Assembly (NCBI GenBank): GCA_033030425.1
Contig: JAUFSD010000023.1
Coordinates: 682,001 to 746,000, forward strand
Length of the DNA stretch: 64,000 nt
Source: Verpa conica
Taxonomy: Eukaryota > Ascomycota > Pezizomycetes > Pezizales > Morchellaceae
Direction: 5' to 3'
The stretch's first letter is position 1, and each line of letters starts with the position of its first letter. The position numbers and the translations under genes were made by a program. Under the pieces are notes generated by a model, which was not told the origin of the DNA, ran no database searches, and was given only the letters and a program-made list of their open reading frames with translations. Below, piece by piece: positions 1 to 12,335 of the stretch.

Positions 1-3000
1 CTAATGCTCGTACTTTAGCTCTTCCCGAGGAACCCCCAACCCCAATATGGAAGCTTATACTAGAGCAGTTTAAAGATCAGTTGGTGATAATATTATTGGT
101 TTCTGCTGGTGTATCGTTTGTTCTAGCTATCCTAGAGGATGGCGAAGGTTTGACTGCGTTTGTCGATCCCGCGGTGGTAAACAACATTTTTGCACCCCTT
201 TTTTTTTGTTAAGGGGTCAATTTTTGCTAAGGGGTATCTTTTTTAGATTCTCACAATCTTGATTCTTAATGCAGTCGTCGGTGTTTCACAAGAAAGCAGC
301 GCTGAAAAGGCGATCGCAGCACTCAACGAATACTCCGCGAACGAAGCCAAGGTCATCCGTAATGGTCATGTTTCCCGAATTCGTGCTGAAGAGCTCGTCC
401 CTGGTGATATTGTCGATATCGCCGTTGGGGACCGGATCCCCGCTGACTGTAGGCTCTTGTCTGTCCAGAGCAACAGTTTCCGAGTCGATCAAGCTATTCT
501 TACCGGTGAAAGCGAGAGTGTCAACAAGGATGTACATGCGGTCAAGGATAACAAGGCGGTCAAGCAAGACCAAATCAATATGCTTTTTTCTGGAACTACA
601 GTTACGGTTGGACATGCTAGGGCTATTGTGGCTTTGACTGGAAATGCGACGGCTATCGGGGATATTCACACTAGCATTACATCTCAGATCTCGGAGCCGA
701 CACCACTGAAACAGAAGTTGAACGATTTCGGTGATATTTTGGCGAAAGTTATCATGGTTATCTGTATTCTCGTTTGGCTCATCAACATTGGAAATTTCAG
801 CGATGAAGCTCATGGTGGCTGGCTCAAGGGAGCTATTTACTATCTCAAGATTGCTGTTTCTCTCGGTGTTGCCGCTATTCCAGAAGGTCTTGCCGTCGTT
901 ATTACTACCTGCCTTGCTCTCGGAACTCGTAAAATGGCTGCCAAAAACGCTGTCGTTAGGAGCTTGCCTTCAGTCGAAACTTTGGGAAGCTGCAGTGTCA
1001 TTTGCTCGGATAAGACCGGAACTCTGACTACCAACCAAATGAGCGTATCCAGGGCCGTTGTCATCTCGGAATCTCAGACTGACCTTGAGGACCTCATTAT
1101 CGAAGGCACTAGCTTTTCGCCTGTTGGTGCCATCAAGAACGCCAACGGAGATATTTTGGAATCGGTTGCCGCGCACTCAGTCACAATTCGTAAACTCGCG
1201 GAAGTCGCAGCAATGTGTAACGAGTCAGAAATTTCTTATGATTCCAAGACCCAGACTTTCTCGAATGTCGGCGAACCTACCGAAGGAGCTCTGAGAGTTT
1301 TGGTTGAAAAGATTGGTACTCCTGATCATATACTTAACGTGCAAAACTCTCGCAAGCCTCTTGGCCTGCGTCTGGATGAAGCCAACCGGTACTACGAATC
1401 CCAATGCCCCAAGCTTGCTACATATGAGTTTTCCCGTGACAGGAAGAGCATGTCTGTCTTGGCTGGTGACCACAATGGTCAGCGCTTGTTGGTTAAGGGA
1501 GCTCCGGAATCTGTTATGGAAAGATGTACGCACGCATTCATTGGGTCAAGCGGTACTAAGGTTCCCCTCGGCCACAAGACTCGTGAACTTGTTAACGCAA
1601 AACTCTCTGAATACGCCTCCATGGGCCTCCGTATTATAGCTTTCGCTACTGTAGATGAAATCTCTGGCAACCCATTAACTCGCTCTGCAAAGACTACCCA
1701 GGAATATGCTCAACTCGAACAAAACATGACCTTTATCGGACTCGTCGGAATGTTGGATCCCCCTCGCCCAGAAGTCGCCGCATCAATCAAGAAATGTCGT
1801 GCAGCTGGTATTCGTGTTGTCGTTATCACTGGAGACAACAAGCAAACTGCAGAAACTATCTGTCGTCAAATCGGAATCTTTGGAGAACATGAAGATCTTA
1901 CTGGAAAAAGTTATACTGGACGTGAATTCGATGCTCTTAGTGACGCCGAGAAGTTGGAAGTCGCGAAAAGGGCTAGCTTGTTCTCCAGGACAGAGCCTTC
2001 TCACAAGTCCAAGTTGGTTGATCTTCTTCAAGGTGCTGGAGAGGTTGTTGCTATGACTGGTGATGGTGTTAATGATGCTCCGGCCTTGAAGCGTGCGGAT
2101 ATTGGTGTTGCTATGGGAAGTGGAACTGACGTTGCTAAATTGGCTGCCGATATGGTCCTCGCCGATGATAACTTTGCTACCATTGAGCTTGCCATCGAGG
2201 AGGGAAGGTCTATCTATAACAACACCCAGCAGTTCATTCGTTACCTGATTTCGTCAAACATCGGAGAGGTTGTATCTATCTTCCTGACTGCGGCAGCGGG
2301 CATGCCCGAGGCCCTCATTCCGGTTCAACTTCTTTGGGTAAACTTAGTCACTGATGGTCTCCCTGCTACCGCTCTCTCTTTCAACCCTCCTGATCATGAT
2401 ATCATGCGTCGCCAACCCCGCGGCCGCGACGAAGCTCTCGTTAGTGGGTGGCTTTTCTTCCGGTATATGGTTATTGGTATCTATGTCGGTGCCGCAACCG
2501 TCTTTGGCTACGCATGGTGGTTCATGTTGAACAGCGAGGGACCACAGATTACGTTCTACCAGCTCTCCCACTTTCACCGATGCAGCACGCAGTACCCTGA
2601 GATTGGGTGTGAGATGTTTGGTAATACTATGGCGAAGACAGCTAGCACTATGAGTTTAAGCATCTTGGTCGTTATTGAGATGTTCAACGCCATGAATGCC
2701 TTGTCTTCGAGTGAGAGCCTGCTCACATTACCGCTTTGGAAGAATATGAAGCTTGTATATGCGATTACATTAAGTATGGCATTACACTTCGCATTGCTGT
2801 ATACACCGGTGTTACAGGGACTTTTTTCAATCGTCCCGTTGAATGGACATGAGTGGAAAGCGGTTATTTATATTTCATTACCAGTCATGTAAGCTTTTTA
2901 CCCCTTCTTTCATACCTGCTCCTGTGAGAATAATTACTAATTAGGGTATAAATATAGATTCATAGACGAGGCGCTTAAGTTTGTTGAGCGGAGAATCTAC

Positions 3001-3036
3001 CTTACCGCTCCCGCCAATAAGACAAAGAACGAGTAG
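1..3036 (+). CDS. SERCA-type Ca2+-transporting P-type ATPase (5' end cut by window)
   Basis: Pumps Ca2+ into the ER/Golgi lumen using ATP. Exons seen: 3–176 (frame from base 3), 247–2888 and 2958–3036, with GT–AG introns 177–246 and 2889–2957. The first exon reads into the first membrane helices ([15 protein letters not shown]), so the missing part is the N-terminus and perhaps one more exon. P-type hallmarks are in order: actuator TGES ([11 protein letters not shown]), [15 protein letters not shown] in the Ca-site helix M4, the phosphorylated aspartate in [11 protein letters not shown], the nucleotide-binding KGAPESV, hinge [17 protein letters not shown], and M5/M6 residues NIGEVVSIF and [19 protein letters not shown], which mark the SERCA (IIA) rather than the PMR1 or PMCA class. 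The protein ends in KTKNE after the last short exon. It is followed downstream by the proteasome gene in the same direction. Confidence 0.95.
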
Positions 3037-3616
3037 GCTCAGGTATTTCTTATTATTTTATATTTTCTTCTAGACATTAGATGTAGATGTTTAGAATTGT
3101 TCTCTCATGTACGGAGATTAAGTGTATAAACTAGGTATGGTAAACTGTTTCTATAGTAAGAGGAATGGAATGGAAGGTCACTAGATACTTTTTATTGTTT
3201 GTTTAGCTTAGTGGAGTGGTGATGATTGATTGCTTGTAGGGAGGTGTTGGGTGTTAGGTGGACTTTTGTACATGTGCATTGGACTCTGTAGGTTATAAGC
3301 AATTGAGAGGCCAAAAAACAACCATCGCTCAAAACAATCCCCACGGCCCCATGTACTTATGATTAATTCATTCATTCATTCAATCCCCACGGGCCATCAC
3401 TCGCACCGTAGGGTTAGGGTAGTGGTTACAGCGAGGTTTAGGTAATCGGAGGGGTTAGGGATTGAGGCTCGCACAGCTTGCTTGGCAGCCAACGTCCCCC
3501 CCCCCAAACGTCCCTCACGCGTGGTATCACCGACAGCTTTTGTGATTCCATTTTCATCAGTACCCCTCGACTTCATCGTCATCCTACAGACAGTATCATC
3601 ATCTTGTTATACAAAA
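3037..3616. other. Intergenic region, SERCA to PUP3
   Basis: No gene is supported. It holds copy A of the short dispersed element (3335–3392), two TTAGGG-type hexamers near 3412–3425 (GGGTTAGGG), a poly-C run near 3498 and, at its 3' end, the presumed PUP3 promoter and leader. Confidence 0.7.
3335..3392 (+). repeat. Short dispersed element, copy A, with flanking direct repeats
   Basis: Core 3347–3380 reads CCCC-ATGTACTTATG-ATTAATTCATTCATTCATT. It lies between two identical 12-mers, CAATCCCCACGG, at 3335–3346 and 3381–3392. The match can be extended to 15 bases with one mismatch. The core is shared with four other sites in the window (copies B–E); the flanking repeat is unique to this site, as expected of a target-site duplication. 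Confidence 0.65.
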
Positions 3617-4659
3617 ATGGTTTGTTTTATCTCCTCTACGGCTGGAAGAAGAGTGGGGTAGATATGCCGTTGGGTTAGCTGGTGGTGGGGCTAATAAGCT
3701 TGAAATAGTCAAACCCGTTCTCTATAAACGGCGGTGCGGTCGTCGCTATGTACGGGCTCCTTACACTCTACCTTATTGGAGCTTTGATGGACGATGGTCA
3801 GGGCGATATATGCTGATGAAAGTAGGGTTGGGAAGGACTGTGTTGCTATCGCTTGCGATCTAAGACTTGGAATGCAGGCCCTCACCGTCTCGAATGATTT
3901 CCCAAAGATCTTCAATTATGGAGATGTTTACCTTGGGCTGACAGGACTGGCGACGGATGTTACCACTGTGTTTGTTGCTCCTTTTTGATGCCCAGGGGTG
4001 GGAGGGTTAAGCTAATGGGTTGGGTTTGATAGATCCGAGCTCTTCCGTTATAAGGTTAATATGTACCGGCTCCGCGAGGAGCGTGATATTGAGCCAGAGA
4101 CAATGGCGAATCTTGTTTCTTCCTCACTATATGAGAAACGGTTCGGGCCGTACTTTGTGTCGCCTGTGATTGCGGGGATTAATCAACATACGGGGAAGCC
4201 GTTTGTATGTGGGTTTGATTCGATCGGGTATGTATCTTTTTTTATTTCGGCCAAGTGGCTGGGGTACTGATTGGGCGGGACAGGTGCATCGATTTCGCAA
4301 AGGATTTTATCGTAAGTGGAACGGCGAGTGATCAATTGTTTGGTACTTGTGAGAGCTTGTGGGAGCCGAATATGGTGGGGTTTCTTCTTCTTTTTTCTAG
4401 GGGTAGAGTGCTTTGTATGAGAAGAATGTTACTAATTGAGAGTACAGGAACCTGAGGACTTGTTTGAGACGATTTCTCAGGCACTATTGAACTCGGTTGA
4501 TCGTGATGCGTTATCGGGGTGGGGTGCGCATGTTTATGTCATTACGAAGGATAAGGTCGTGAAGAGATTGCTCAAGGGTTCGTATATTTTACTCCTAATT
4601 TTGTGTGTGGGGATTGGCTAATGTGAGTTTCTTGGGGGTATGTAGGTAGGCAAGATTAA
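3617..4659 (+). CDS. PUP3: 20S proteasome subunit beta type-3 (PUP3)
   Basis: Non-catalytic β3 subunit of the 20S proteasome core in cytosol and nucleus. Seven exons: 3617–3619, 3709–3749, 3826–3969, 4033–4227, 4284–4374, 4448–4577, 4646–4659, giving 205 residues, the usual β3 length. The first coding exon is just the ATG. The protein begins [30 protein letters not shown], keeps the family blocks ITGLATDV-like [27 protein letters not shown]-like [25 protein letters not shown] and [13 protein letters not shown], and ends GRQD. β3 lacks the N-terminal catalytic threonine, as here. All six introns are short (56–89 bp). No canonical Rpn4 box (GGTGGCAAA) was seen upstream. Sure of the identity; splice sites are supported by continuous alignment to the family pattern. 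Confidence 0.95.
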
Positions 4660-5263
4660 ACGTAGGACGCTTTGATTCAGGGGATAGCGTTTGTGTTTGT
4701 ATTCTATACTAAATAATCACATCGCCTTGGAGATTCTCTTTGTCCCGGCTTTACATTCACTCTATGGGCTTTTCTAGAGATTTTAACGGATAACTATTCT
4801 AAGAAAGCGTTATGCTTCAAAGCCATAAATCAAATCTGTAGGTTGACTTTGCCGATGAGTGATGTTTCATGAAGGGGAGATGCTTGTAGGGTTTGTGATA
4901 AATAGTCTCCAAGCATTGTAGAAGTAAGATTAAAGCTCAAGCATACTTTTTCAAAAACATATAGTAAATTGTAAATATTCTATTCACTTGAAGCCCTTTG
5001 GGTGCTGTTTGTTCTCTAATATTCGACCTGAAGGATCACTTGGTGGGGTGTGCGTGATGAGACCTACGTCAGATTGTTGCCAAGACCGAAGCTTCTATTC
5101 CCCTCCATGAGCCGCATGTCAGAGCTCCCCTCATCAAAAGCAATATCTACCGGCACCTCCGCCTCTCACATTTGCCTTTCCTTGCGTCACAATCTATCCA
5201 TTTCATCTATCGTGTCTACCTACTATCTAATTACAAGAACTCCGGAATCCTTTGCTGCAAGAA
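4660..5263. other. Intergenic region, PUP3 to UBX4
   Basis: AT-rich 3' flank of PUP3 and presumed promoter of UBX4. I see no gene, RNA or repeat. Short open frames near 5050–5260 overlap the start of the UBX gene in other frames. Confidence 0.7.
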
Positions 5264-7050
5264 ATGGCCTCGAACGTTATCGTCCTCTACAATCAGCGAC
5301 GCTTGCAAATCAAGGTCACCCCAACGCGCTCCCTCAGCGATGTCCATGCAGAGGCGTGTACAAAGTTTAGTCTAGACCCACTACGCTATACACTCAAGTA
5401 TTCTCTCTCTCTCTCTCCTCCCCGGAAGAACCTAAACACTAACCAAGTATCCCTCAAGACGCGGCAGCACAACCCTCGACCTCTCCCTCCAAATCCGTTT
5501 CACCAACCTCGGCCCCGGCGCAAAGCTTGAGTTAGTCCAAGCCAAAAGCTTAAATTCTGCCATCACAGTAGTTCTCCGAATACAAGGCAACGGCCCCACA
5601 AGCGAGCTCACAGGACAGGTTGTGAGCAGCGATACAATATGGGGTGTTCTCCGGAAGTTTGAGAAGAGGAATAAAGGGCTCAATATCACTGAGAAGTATG
5701 CATCCTCGGCTACTCAGGGCGCTGGGAGACTACTGTATGAGATGCCGGCAGTAAGGGTGGTGAATAGAGAGTTTGCGAGCTTTGAAGAGCTCCAACAGAG
5801 CTTGGTGGGGTTGGGTGTGAGGGATGGAAAAGTACTGGTGGTGCTGAGGTATAAGAGTACGAATATTCCGTATGAGGATGCATTGGAGGAGATTGCAAAG
5901 TTTTCACCAAAGGAGGTGGAGGAGGATTTGTTGGTTCCTGAAGAAGGGGAGAGGTCTGTATCTGCGGCGCCGGAGCAAGTACAAGAGGGTGCCGTAGAGG
6001 GTGTAGACGTTGAGATGGTGGATACTCCAGTAGCGGAGGGGGTGGAAGGGGTTACGGGTGGCTCTATAGAAGATGGGTCGTCCATACAACCCATCGGTGA
6101 CGGACAAAGTGATTCGAAAGCCCCGATTGATCCTGACAAACCTAGTGTGTCTGTCTACAGACCTTCAGACTCAGCAACTCTCGCAGCAGCTCAGAGTATG
6201 TAGTTCACTCCCAAAATATACCTTGGAATTAGGCTAACAATATTTGATTAGTCAACGTCCCCGAAACCGCCTATGAAATTGGCATCAACGAAGCTAAAAT
6301 AATCCAACACCATCTCAAAAAAGCTGCGATTGGCCGGAGACTCCCATCTGATAAAGAGATTGAAGAGAAGGAAGCCGCAGCACTTGCAGTTGTCGAGAAA
6401 GTTCAGACTGTATGTTATTACTTCCCCAGGACTCTCCCAGGTTACTAACATCCTTCCGTATGTAGCTTGTGATAAAAGTGCGTTTCCCAGATGGCTATAT
6501 ATCTGAGCAGAGCTTCCAAGCGAAACACACTGGTTTGTCGTCCTCTTACTACTCTAACAATTAAAGAGTTTTGGTTTTCGGCGTATTTTCTTACACCCTT
6601 GAAAAATAGCCCAAGATCTATATGACACAATTCGGAAAACCATGCGTCACCCGTTCGAGCCTTTCCACCTCAGTAAGTCTCTTACCCTCCGCTACGAGCC
6701 TCCTTAATAACAACACCTCCTCCACAGTGATCCCCCCCAAAGAAGTTATCCCCGAAACACGCCAACGCCTAACAATAGACCTCCGAATACGCTCTGGCGC
6801 ATCTGTACACCTTATTTGGAGCGTAGAAGCATCAAACGCGGCGAGAACGCAGCCCGCACTAAATGATGAGTTTCTACAAACTTCTAAGTCACTACCGGAT
6901 GTGAAGATGGTGGAGGGGGTAGATATAGAAGAGGAGAGCGGGAAAGGGAAAGGGAAAGGGGTAGCAGGAACTGGGGGGAAGAAGGAGATGGATAGAGGCG
7001 CGAAAGAAAATAAGTTGAAGAGTTTGTTGGGGTTTGGTAAGAAGAAGTAG
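5264..7050 (+). CDS. UBX4: TUG/UBX-domain protein, Cdc48 adaptor (UBX4/ASPSCR1-like)
   Basis: Likely adaptor of the AAA-ATPase Cdc48/p97. Six exons: 5264–5397, 5459–6195, 6252–6409, 6466–6532, 6610–6672, 6728–7050; 493 residues. The N-terminus (MASNVIVLYNQRRLQIKV, then DVHAEACTKFSLDP) is the TUG-type ubiquitin-like domain, about residues 1–80. A second ubiquitin-like stretch follows (about 80–190). An acidic, low-complexity linker comes next, then the helical segment ETAYEIGINEAKIIQHHLKK and a C-terminal UBX fold starting LVIKVRFPDGYISEQSFQA and continuing YDTIRKTMRHPFEPFHL. The extreme C-terminus is a lysine-rich tail with GKGKGKG and ends FGKKK. Intron 1 carries a (CT)n run. The first ATG of the frame was chosen because the TUG domain starts immediately after it. 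Function is from family knowledge; the linker is poorly conserved. Confidence 0.9.
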
Positions 7051-8557
7051 TAGAGGAGGGAGGGGAAAGTGACTGCTTTATTGTGGGAGTTTGTAATTTT
7101 TCCCTTCTAAATTTACTGTATCCATGTTTGTATCTATCACAGCGGTTCATTTGCTGTTCTGTATGTTAGCTGGAGAGTGGGGTATTCCATAGTCTATCGT
7201 GGATCTTGGATTTGCCGTTCTAGGTTACACTATTAGTTTAGTTATTAAATTAGTACAATATAGCAATCCAACAAATGTAGAGGTACTAAGACCAGTGTTC
7301 AATTTGGATTATTGTACTACTAATTATAATTGATTATTGGGGGGTATCTCTTGTTTCTTCGCCTCAGACTCAACTCGCAGTGCTTGTGCCTTTACAGCCC
7401 ATAAATACGATTAATTCTGTCAGGTGTTTCTAGACCTCGCTCATAGTCTCTTTTTATATTCCTATCTTTCTATGAAATTATAAGCTTTTTGGCATGTTAC
7501 TGGCAATTAATAATTCTATAGTTAATAGATTCACCACCGCACCAGCCCTAATATGTAGATACAGTGAGTATCTAACCAGATGTCAGAGCGATCATTGACC
7601 TAGGTACAAAAGTACCCAGACAATATTCCCAAAACAAATATCCCTCGTCTCTAACAAAGATAGTCCCCCCCAAAATAAGAAATGATAAACAAGTTTCTCA
7701 TTCATCCCCTCGCCCAGCGGCCAGAAAAACAATTGAGCCCCCAGTGCCACGGGCCAAAGCTATGAGTTCAGTGCCCCTCAAAATAAAACTCGGATATTAA
7801 AAGCAACCAACCCAAATCCATTTTTCTGCTTATAGTTAATTGTTTATAAAATAAAGAGAGCAAGGTACCGAGATTAGTGGTTTGGTGAAGATTAGTAAAG
7901 CTCTAACAGGGGAAAGAAGGTTCAAAGGGCTTACAGGGGGGATAGGGGACTAGGGAGACCCAAGGACTTGCACTTGGTAGCCTTTTACTACCTTTGGTCT
8001 CCTAGGGGGTGATCGATGATGAACGGGTGCAGCTACTGCTAAGTTTTGCAGTCACCATAATACATCTAATAACAGCCCAGCTACCTCTGTCTCGTCCATG
8101 ATTCCTATGGACCAAGATTATTTCATTACCTCACCACTAGAAGGGACATGTTCTTGGCTCAAAGCCTAGTAAAGGTCCTAGCTAGTTAGCCTATACTTAT
8201 ATGAATATAAATTCATCTGGATTAACTCCCTCTTCTGTTTTGCTACAACGTAGAGTATGCACGCAGGAAATTAAAGAATTCAAATGTGTTGATATAAAAC
8301 CCGCAAAAAATGCAGGACGTAACGTTATACTCAGTGGAAACAAGAAACAAAACGCCGTATCAAAAACAGAGTAAAATAGAACCGGGACCCCTTCCAGAAA
8401 CGCAACCTCCATGGCTATTCCTAGATATACACCTCCTCTCCCTCCAGCCTCAATACCGTTGCTCCGGTCATCCGTTCTTCGTTTCCTTTATGAACCTCCC
8501 CACCAACGTCCACTCTCCAAAAAAAACACCTTCAATTCCGTTTCCAGCGCATCACTA
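7051..8557. other. Intergenic region between convergent UBX4 and J-domain genes
   Basis: 1.5 kb, AT-rich, containing the 3' ends of both genes. The only structure I see is an imperfect inverted repeat at 7950–8005. Open frames near 8197–8612 have no recognisable content and partly overlap the J-domain gene. Confidence 0.7.
7950..8005. repeat. Imperfect inverted repeat / hairpin
   Basis: Left arm CTAGGGAGACCCAAGG (7950–7965) pairs with right arm CCTTTGGTCTCCTAG (7991–8005) with one bulge and one mismatch. Inside is a second small stem, GGTAG…CTACC, which overlaps the right arm by two bases. It lies between two convergent genes, so it could be a transcript-end structure or a decayed foldback element; nothing decides between these. 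Confidence 0.45.
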
Positions 8558-9404
8558 TCACCTCTTAACTAACCGCATGCGCCAAAACCTTTGCCGCCAA
8601 ATCCGAAAGTAACTAGCAACCGCCGTATACGTCAGCCCACCCCAAAATCCCAACCCAAAACACAAAAGGGGCGCAACGACCATCCGCACCTTCGCTCTAT
8701 CTCCCTGCGGCAATTCCTGAAAGACTTCATATACGCTCTTGCCCTTTGCGTCTCTCACTGCGCCTAATCTATTTCCAGCCACAGCTCCTGCGAGTAATCC
8801 TGGTACATTTCCTACAATAAACCCGAGAGCCCCACCACTCAATCCCCCGATAACCCCCCAGAATGACTTTGTCGGTGCGGCGTCAGACTCTGATGTAGTG
8901 GCGGCGAACCCCTCATCTCGCATCATCTCCTCAAATACATCGCTGAACTGCGCATCTTCCCAGTTTGCGTCGGGATGAGGTGGGGTATTGAATTGGGACT
9001 GTGAAGAGCGTTGGTATGCACGGGTGGCGTCATAATCTCGCCGACGGGACGGGTCGCTCAGCGTGTAATAGGCGTCGTTGATTTGTTGGAATTTCTTTGT
9101 GCGCGCGGCTCGGGTGGGGTCGTCGTGAGAGACGCGGTCGGGGTGGGATTTAAGGGCTGCACTAAAGGGGGTTAGTGGGGTGGCAGGAGGAAGAGGAGCA
9201 GGGGGGTAAAGTACCGTTTGTAGGCTTCACGGATTTGCTGTTGTGTTGCAGTTGAGGAGACACCGAGGGTCTCGTCTGGAGGGGGTTAGAAGTGTGGATT
9301 GTGGGGTAGAGTGAGAGGGCTTACAGTAGTCGATTGATGCTGCTGTGGGGGTTAGCGGGGTAATGATATACCGGTTCAGGTAAAGGGAGCTTACCAGGTG
9401 CCAT
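8558..9404 (-). CDS. J-domain (Hsp40) protein with glycine-zipper segment
   Basis: Probable Hsp70 co-chaperone. Four exons on the minus strand: 9404–9395, 9342–9325, 9275–9215, 9161–8558; 230 residues. The J domain covers about residues 8–85 (DYYETLGVSSTATQQQIREAY) with the HPD motif at 36–38 (KSHPDRVSHDD) and DAYYTLSDPSRRRDYD. A second half, about 132–164, is a glycine-rich hydrophobic segment with G-x3-G spacing (GVIGGLSGGALGFIVGN, then LLAGAVAGNRLGAV), followed by another hydrophobic stretch (LLCFGLGFWGGLTYTAV) and a basic tail. The zipper suggests membrane insertion or helix packing. The start is in a 10-nt first coding exon; the frame across three short introns is continuous with the J-domain consensus. 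Orthology to a named J protein is uncertain. Confidence 0.88.
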
Positions 9405-12335
9405 TATTGTATATCTGAAGAGGGGGTATAGCAGGGAGAAGAGGGAATACAAGTAGAAGAGGGGAAGGTAGAGGCTCGTGGAAAGGTTCCTTGGATACAG
9501 TACTTAAAGAGCCACAGGCCAGCTCACAACGCAGGGGCAGCATACAATTGATCCCTCCATGCAGTGAAACATGCAACGTGTATTCTAAATAATAACGCTC
9601 TTTCCCGGCTTCACGTGTGTTTATTTGTTGGCAATGGGCGAATGACGTGGAGTTGTGGCGAGAAATTGTGGGGTAGATGGCCGGTGGCGAAGTCACTTGA
9701 TACCAGCCACAGATCTAGCTTGCTTTTATCATTCAGGAAACAACGCCTGGACTAGGTTCAAGCCGCGGGTAGATTATAAAGTGCAACAGGCGCTGGCTCG
9801 CAGCGATTAGAGACACAAACTCGGGGCAGGATAAAGGAACTTCGTTGGTAATAGTTTATTTTCCCTGACCTAGTAATTAACTCTGCGACGTAAGCTACAC
9901 TTATAAGGCTTTAATTTCCTAGTTCTTTTCCTTGCGCCGATTACCTGGGTTAGGGTTAAAAGCACTTATATTAGGATATATATATTCGTGGCGCAATAAA
10001 TACCTTGGCTCATAAACACAGCGCGCGACAGCAAAGACCAAAAAAAGGGGGTTTAAAAACAGGAACCTAGGCAAATACCACTGCTATCTCAATAAAGAAC
10101 CTGGAAAACAAGTGCAGAGAAATACTATGATCACCCAGATCAGTTATACTTGAAAGCTTTCACACTCCACCCTAGCGCGAGTACATACCTAGATAGTTCT
10201 AGAAGTTATCACCACCTTTGTTTCTCTTTGAAGTTGAATTTAGCTAGTGTTAGGAGGATTAGGCAACCTTTCTGTTTACCACCCTCGGCTCTTATTAATA
10301 ATATAATGACATGGGTAGATCTATTCAGGCATCGTAGCAATTGGTTGGCTTTCTCTGAACACGGATCGGGGCTATTTAATCTTCCATTTCACTTGTCAGA
10401 TTCACTTTCCCTTCGGCCGTCAGACCAAATAAGAGATATGCGGAAGAAATAATATTTTGAGTTATAGTAGATGTTTATTTTGCAAGAGCCTGTAATCACT
10501 ACGCATTTCCACCCTATGCCAGAATATGCTCCTTCTACATACTCAGTAGTAGGGAAATCGAGCAACCCGTTCTAGAAACCGTATACACGCCATCCCAACT
10601 ACAAATACTAGCATAATATGAGTCCAAATGCCCCCCAGTTCCACAAGATGCCAGCACTGTGTATCATTCTGTAAACCTCAAAACCCCATTCACTCTAGGC
10701 ACAATTGAGAAGGTACCATTTTCGCCCTACTCCACCCCTTACACTAGAATGCTAAAATCCACCTTTGAGAAGCCCTATTAAACCACCCTCATTACACAAA
10801 CTCTATTACCACAAGAAAAGGCATAGCCCCTGCTTCATACTAGACTATCTTCATTCCACAAATAATACTACCCTAAGAAAATTCTTCATCTATTCTTTCT
10901 ATGTAATGCCACATATGGTATCCACCACGGAGAGAAGCTCTGGTCAAGGGAGCGTGCCTAAATAAAGATCTTATCGTAAGGGGAAATTCTACAGAGGAGG
11001 AAACCTCGAACCATATCCCCAGCCTTGGGTGAATGGCTAGAGAAGTATTATTTCTAAGGACGGACATAAGAGCGGTACTAATATAGACGTGAATGTAGAC
11101 GTGAATAGGAGACGTACTACTAGTGGGTATTGATGTGGACACTGGTAAAGTCCGAAGTCCGTGGTCTATTGGCCAGGGTGACGACTGGCTCCCATTTATT
11201 TATTCCTTGCTCTTCTTAGAATAGGGATCTCTAGTCATCGATTCAACCCCGTCCTTTGAAACCTTATATATGTATATAATATAGGTGGAAGTAAATAATA
11301 GAAAAATATACATATCCAGGAATGGCAAGTGGTCGGTACTCTATGCCATTTATTTAGTCCACATTCTAGTCAGGGGTCGCGGGGTTTTAAGCCTCACCAT
11401 TGTTTTATTCACTTAGATGACCGCAGTCAGACTATGCCCAGTCGACCCAACTCTACATGCATATACATGTAGTCCTCCCAACAGATAGCCTCCGCTAGAA
11501 TCATTGCAACACCGGGACTACAGGCAAGAATTTTACGGTTTGTGCTCACTACTACTTAATCTTTATGAGAATACTACCGAATAGCCCCACTTTTACGTTA
11601 ATCCTGGGATAAGATGGCTGTAGTTAGTGCATAGGAGTTCTCACTTGATATCCCTCACCCTACATTCCTGAGACGATGAAACTAGTTACACCTACCAACA
11701 GACCACATATGAAATTTTCTGTTGCCAAGAAATATTGTGGCTGATCTGCATCGGGCATACATCTACAGTAGAAGCGCCCCTAAAAGTGTTTAGCAAGCTT
11801 CTGGACCAATAACAACTACCAAGAGTGACCCCACTAGAGGTAGTGGCGAACACCTGCATTCTACCCAGCGTATAGCTCGATTCTAGTCTAGGGGTTGAAG
11901 TTCTACTCAGAGTATGAATTCTACTAGTACCTGTAGGGCTGGAGGCGAACTACCCGCGAGAACACTTATATAGCTCAGCTCTCTGTTAAGCAAAAAGTAA
12001 GCGGCTATAGGAGTAAGACCTCCCCTGCAGTTGGCTTTCATGTAGTTACATATCTACACATGTAGTTGACCAATGACGCCCCAGACTGCGGCTTAGTCAG
12101 TCCAATGCAGCCACAAACCTCACCCTCGAACCCTGGCGGGACTGGGAACAGATCTTGTTTCGAGATCCCGGTTAACGATTTGATACTGCTCATCCCAGCA
12201 TTCACGTATCGCTGGTGACGGGAGGACCATAACGTCGAGAAGAAAAAAAGGAGAGCCCGAACAAAGGTCTCTATAAATACTAGAATTCCCACAATCCCTC
12301 ACTCCCCATTCTTTCACCACCATATATAGCCAACC
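9405..12335. other. Intergenic region, J-domain gene to CDF gene
   Basis: 2.9 kb, AT-rich. Open frames at 10150–10452 and 10765–10965 and minus-strand frames at 12038–12323 lack an ATG in context, a domain or compositional support, and I do not call them. The last few hundred bases are the presumed CDF promoter. The two flanking genes are transcribed away from each other, but the distance makes a shared promoter unlikely. Confidence 0.65.

Noticed and set aside
3410..3430. TTAGGG-like hexamers suggesting a telomere remnant
   Set aside because: Only two adjacent partial units; far too few for an interstitial telomere array.
12038..12323. Two overlapping minus-strand frames just upstream of the CDF gene
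   Set aside because: They cover the CDF promoter and leader on the opposite strand, with no recognisable content.
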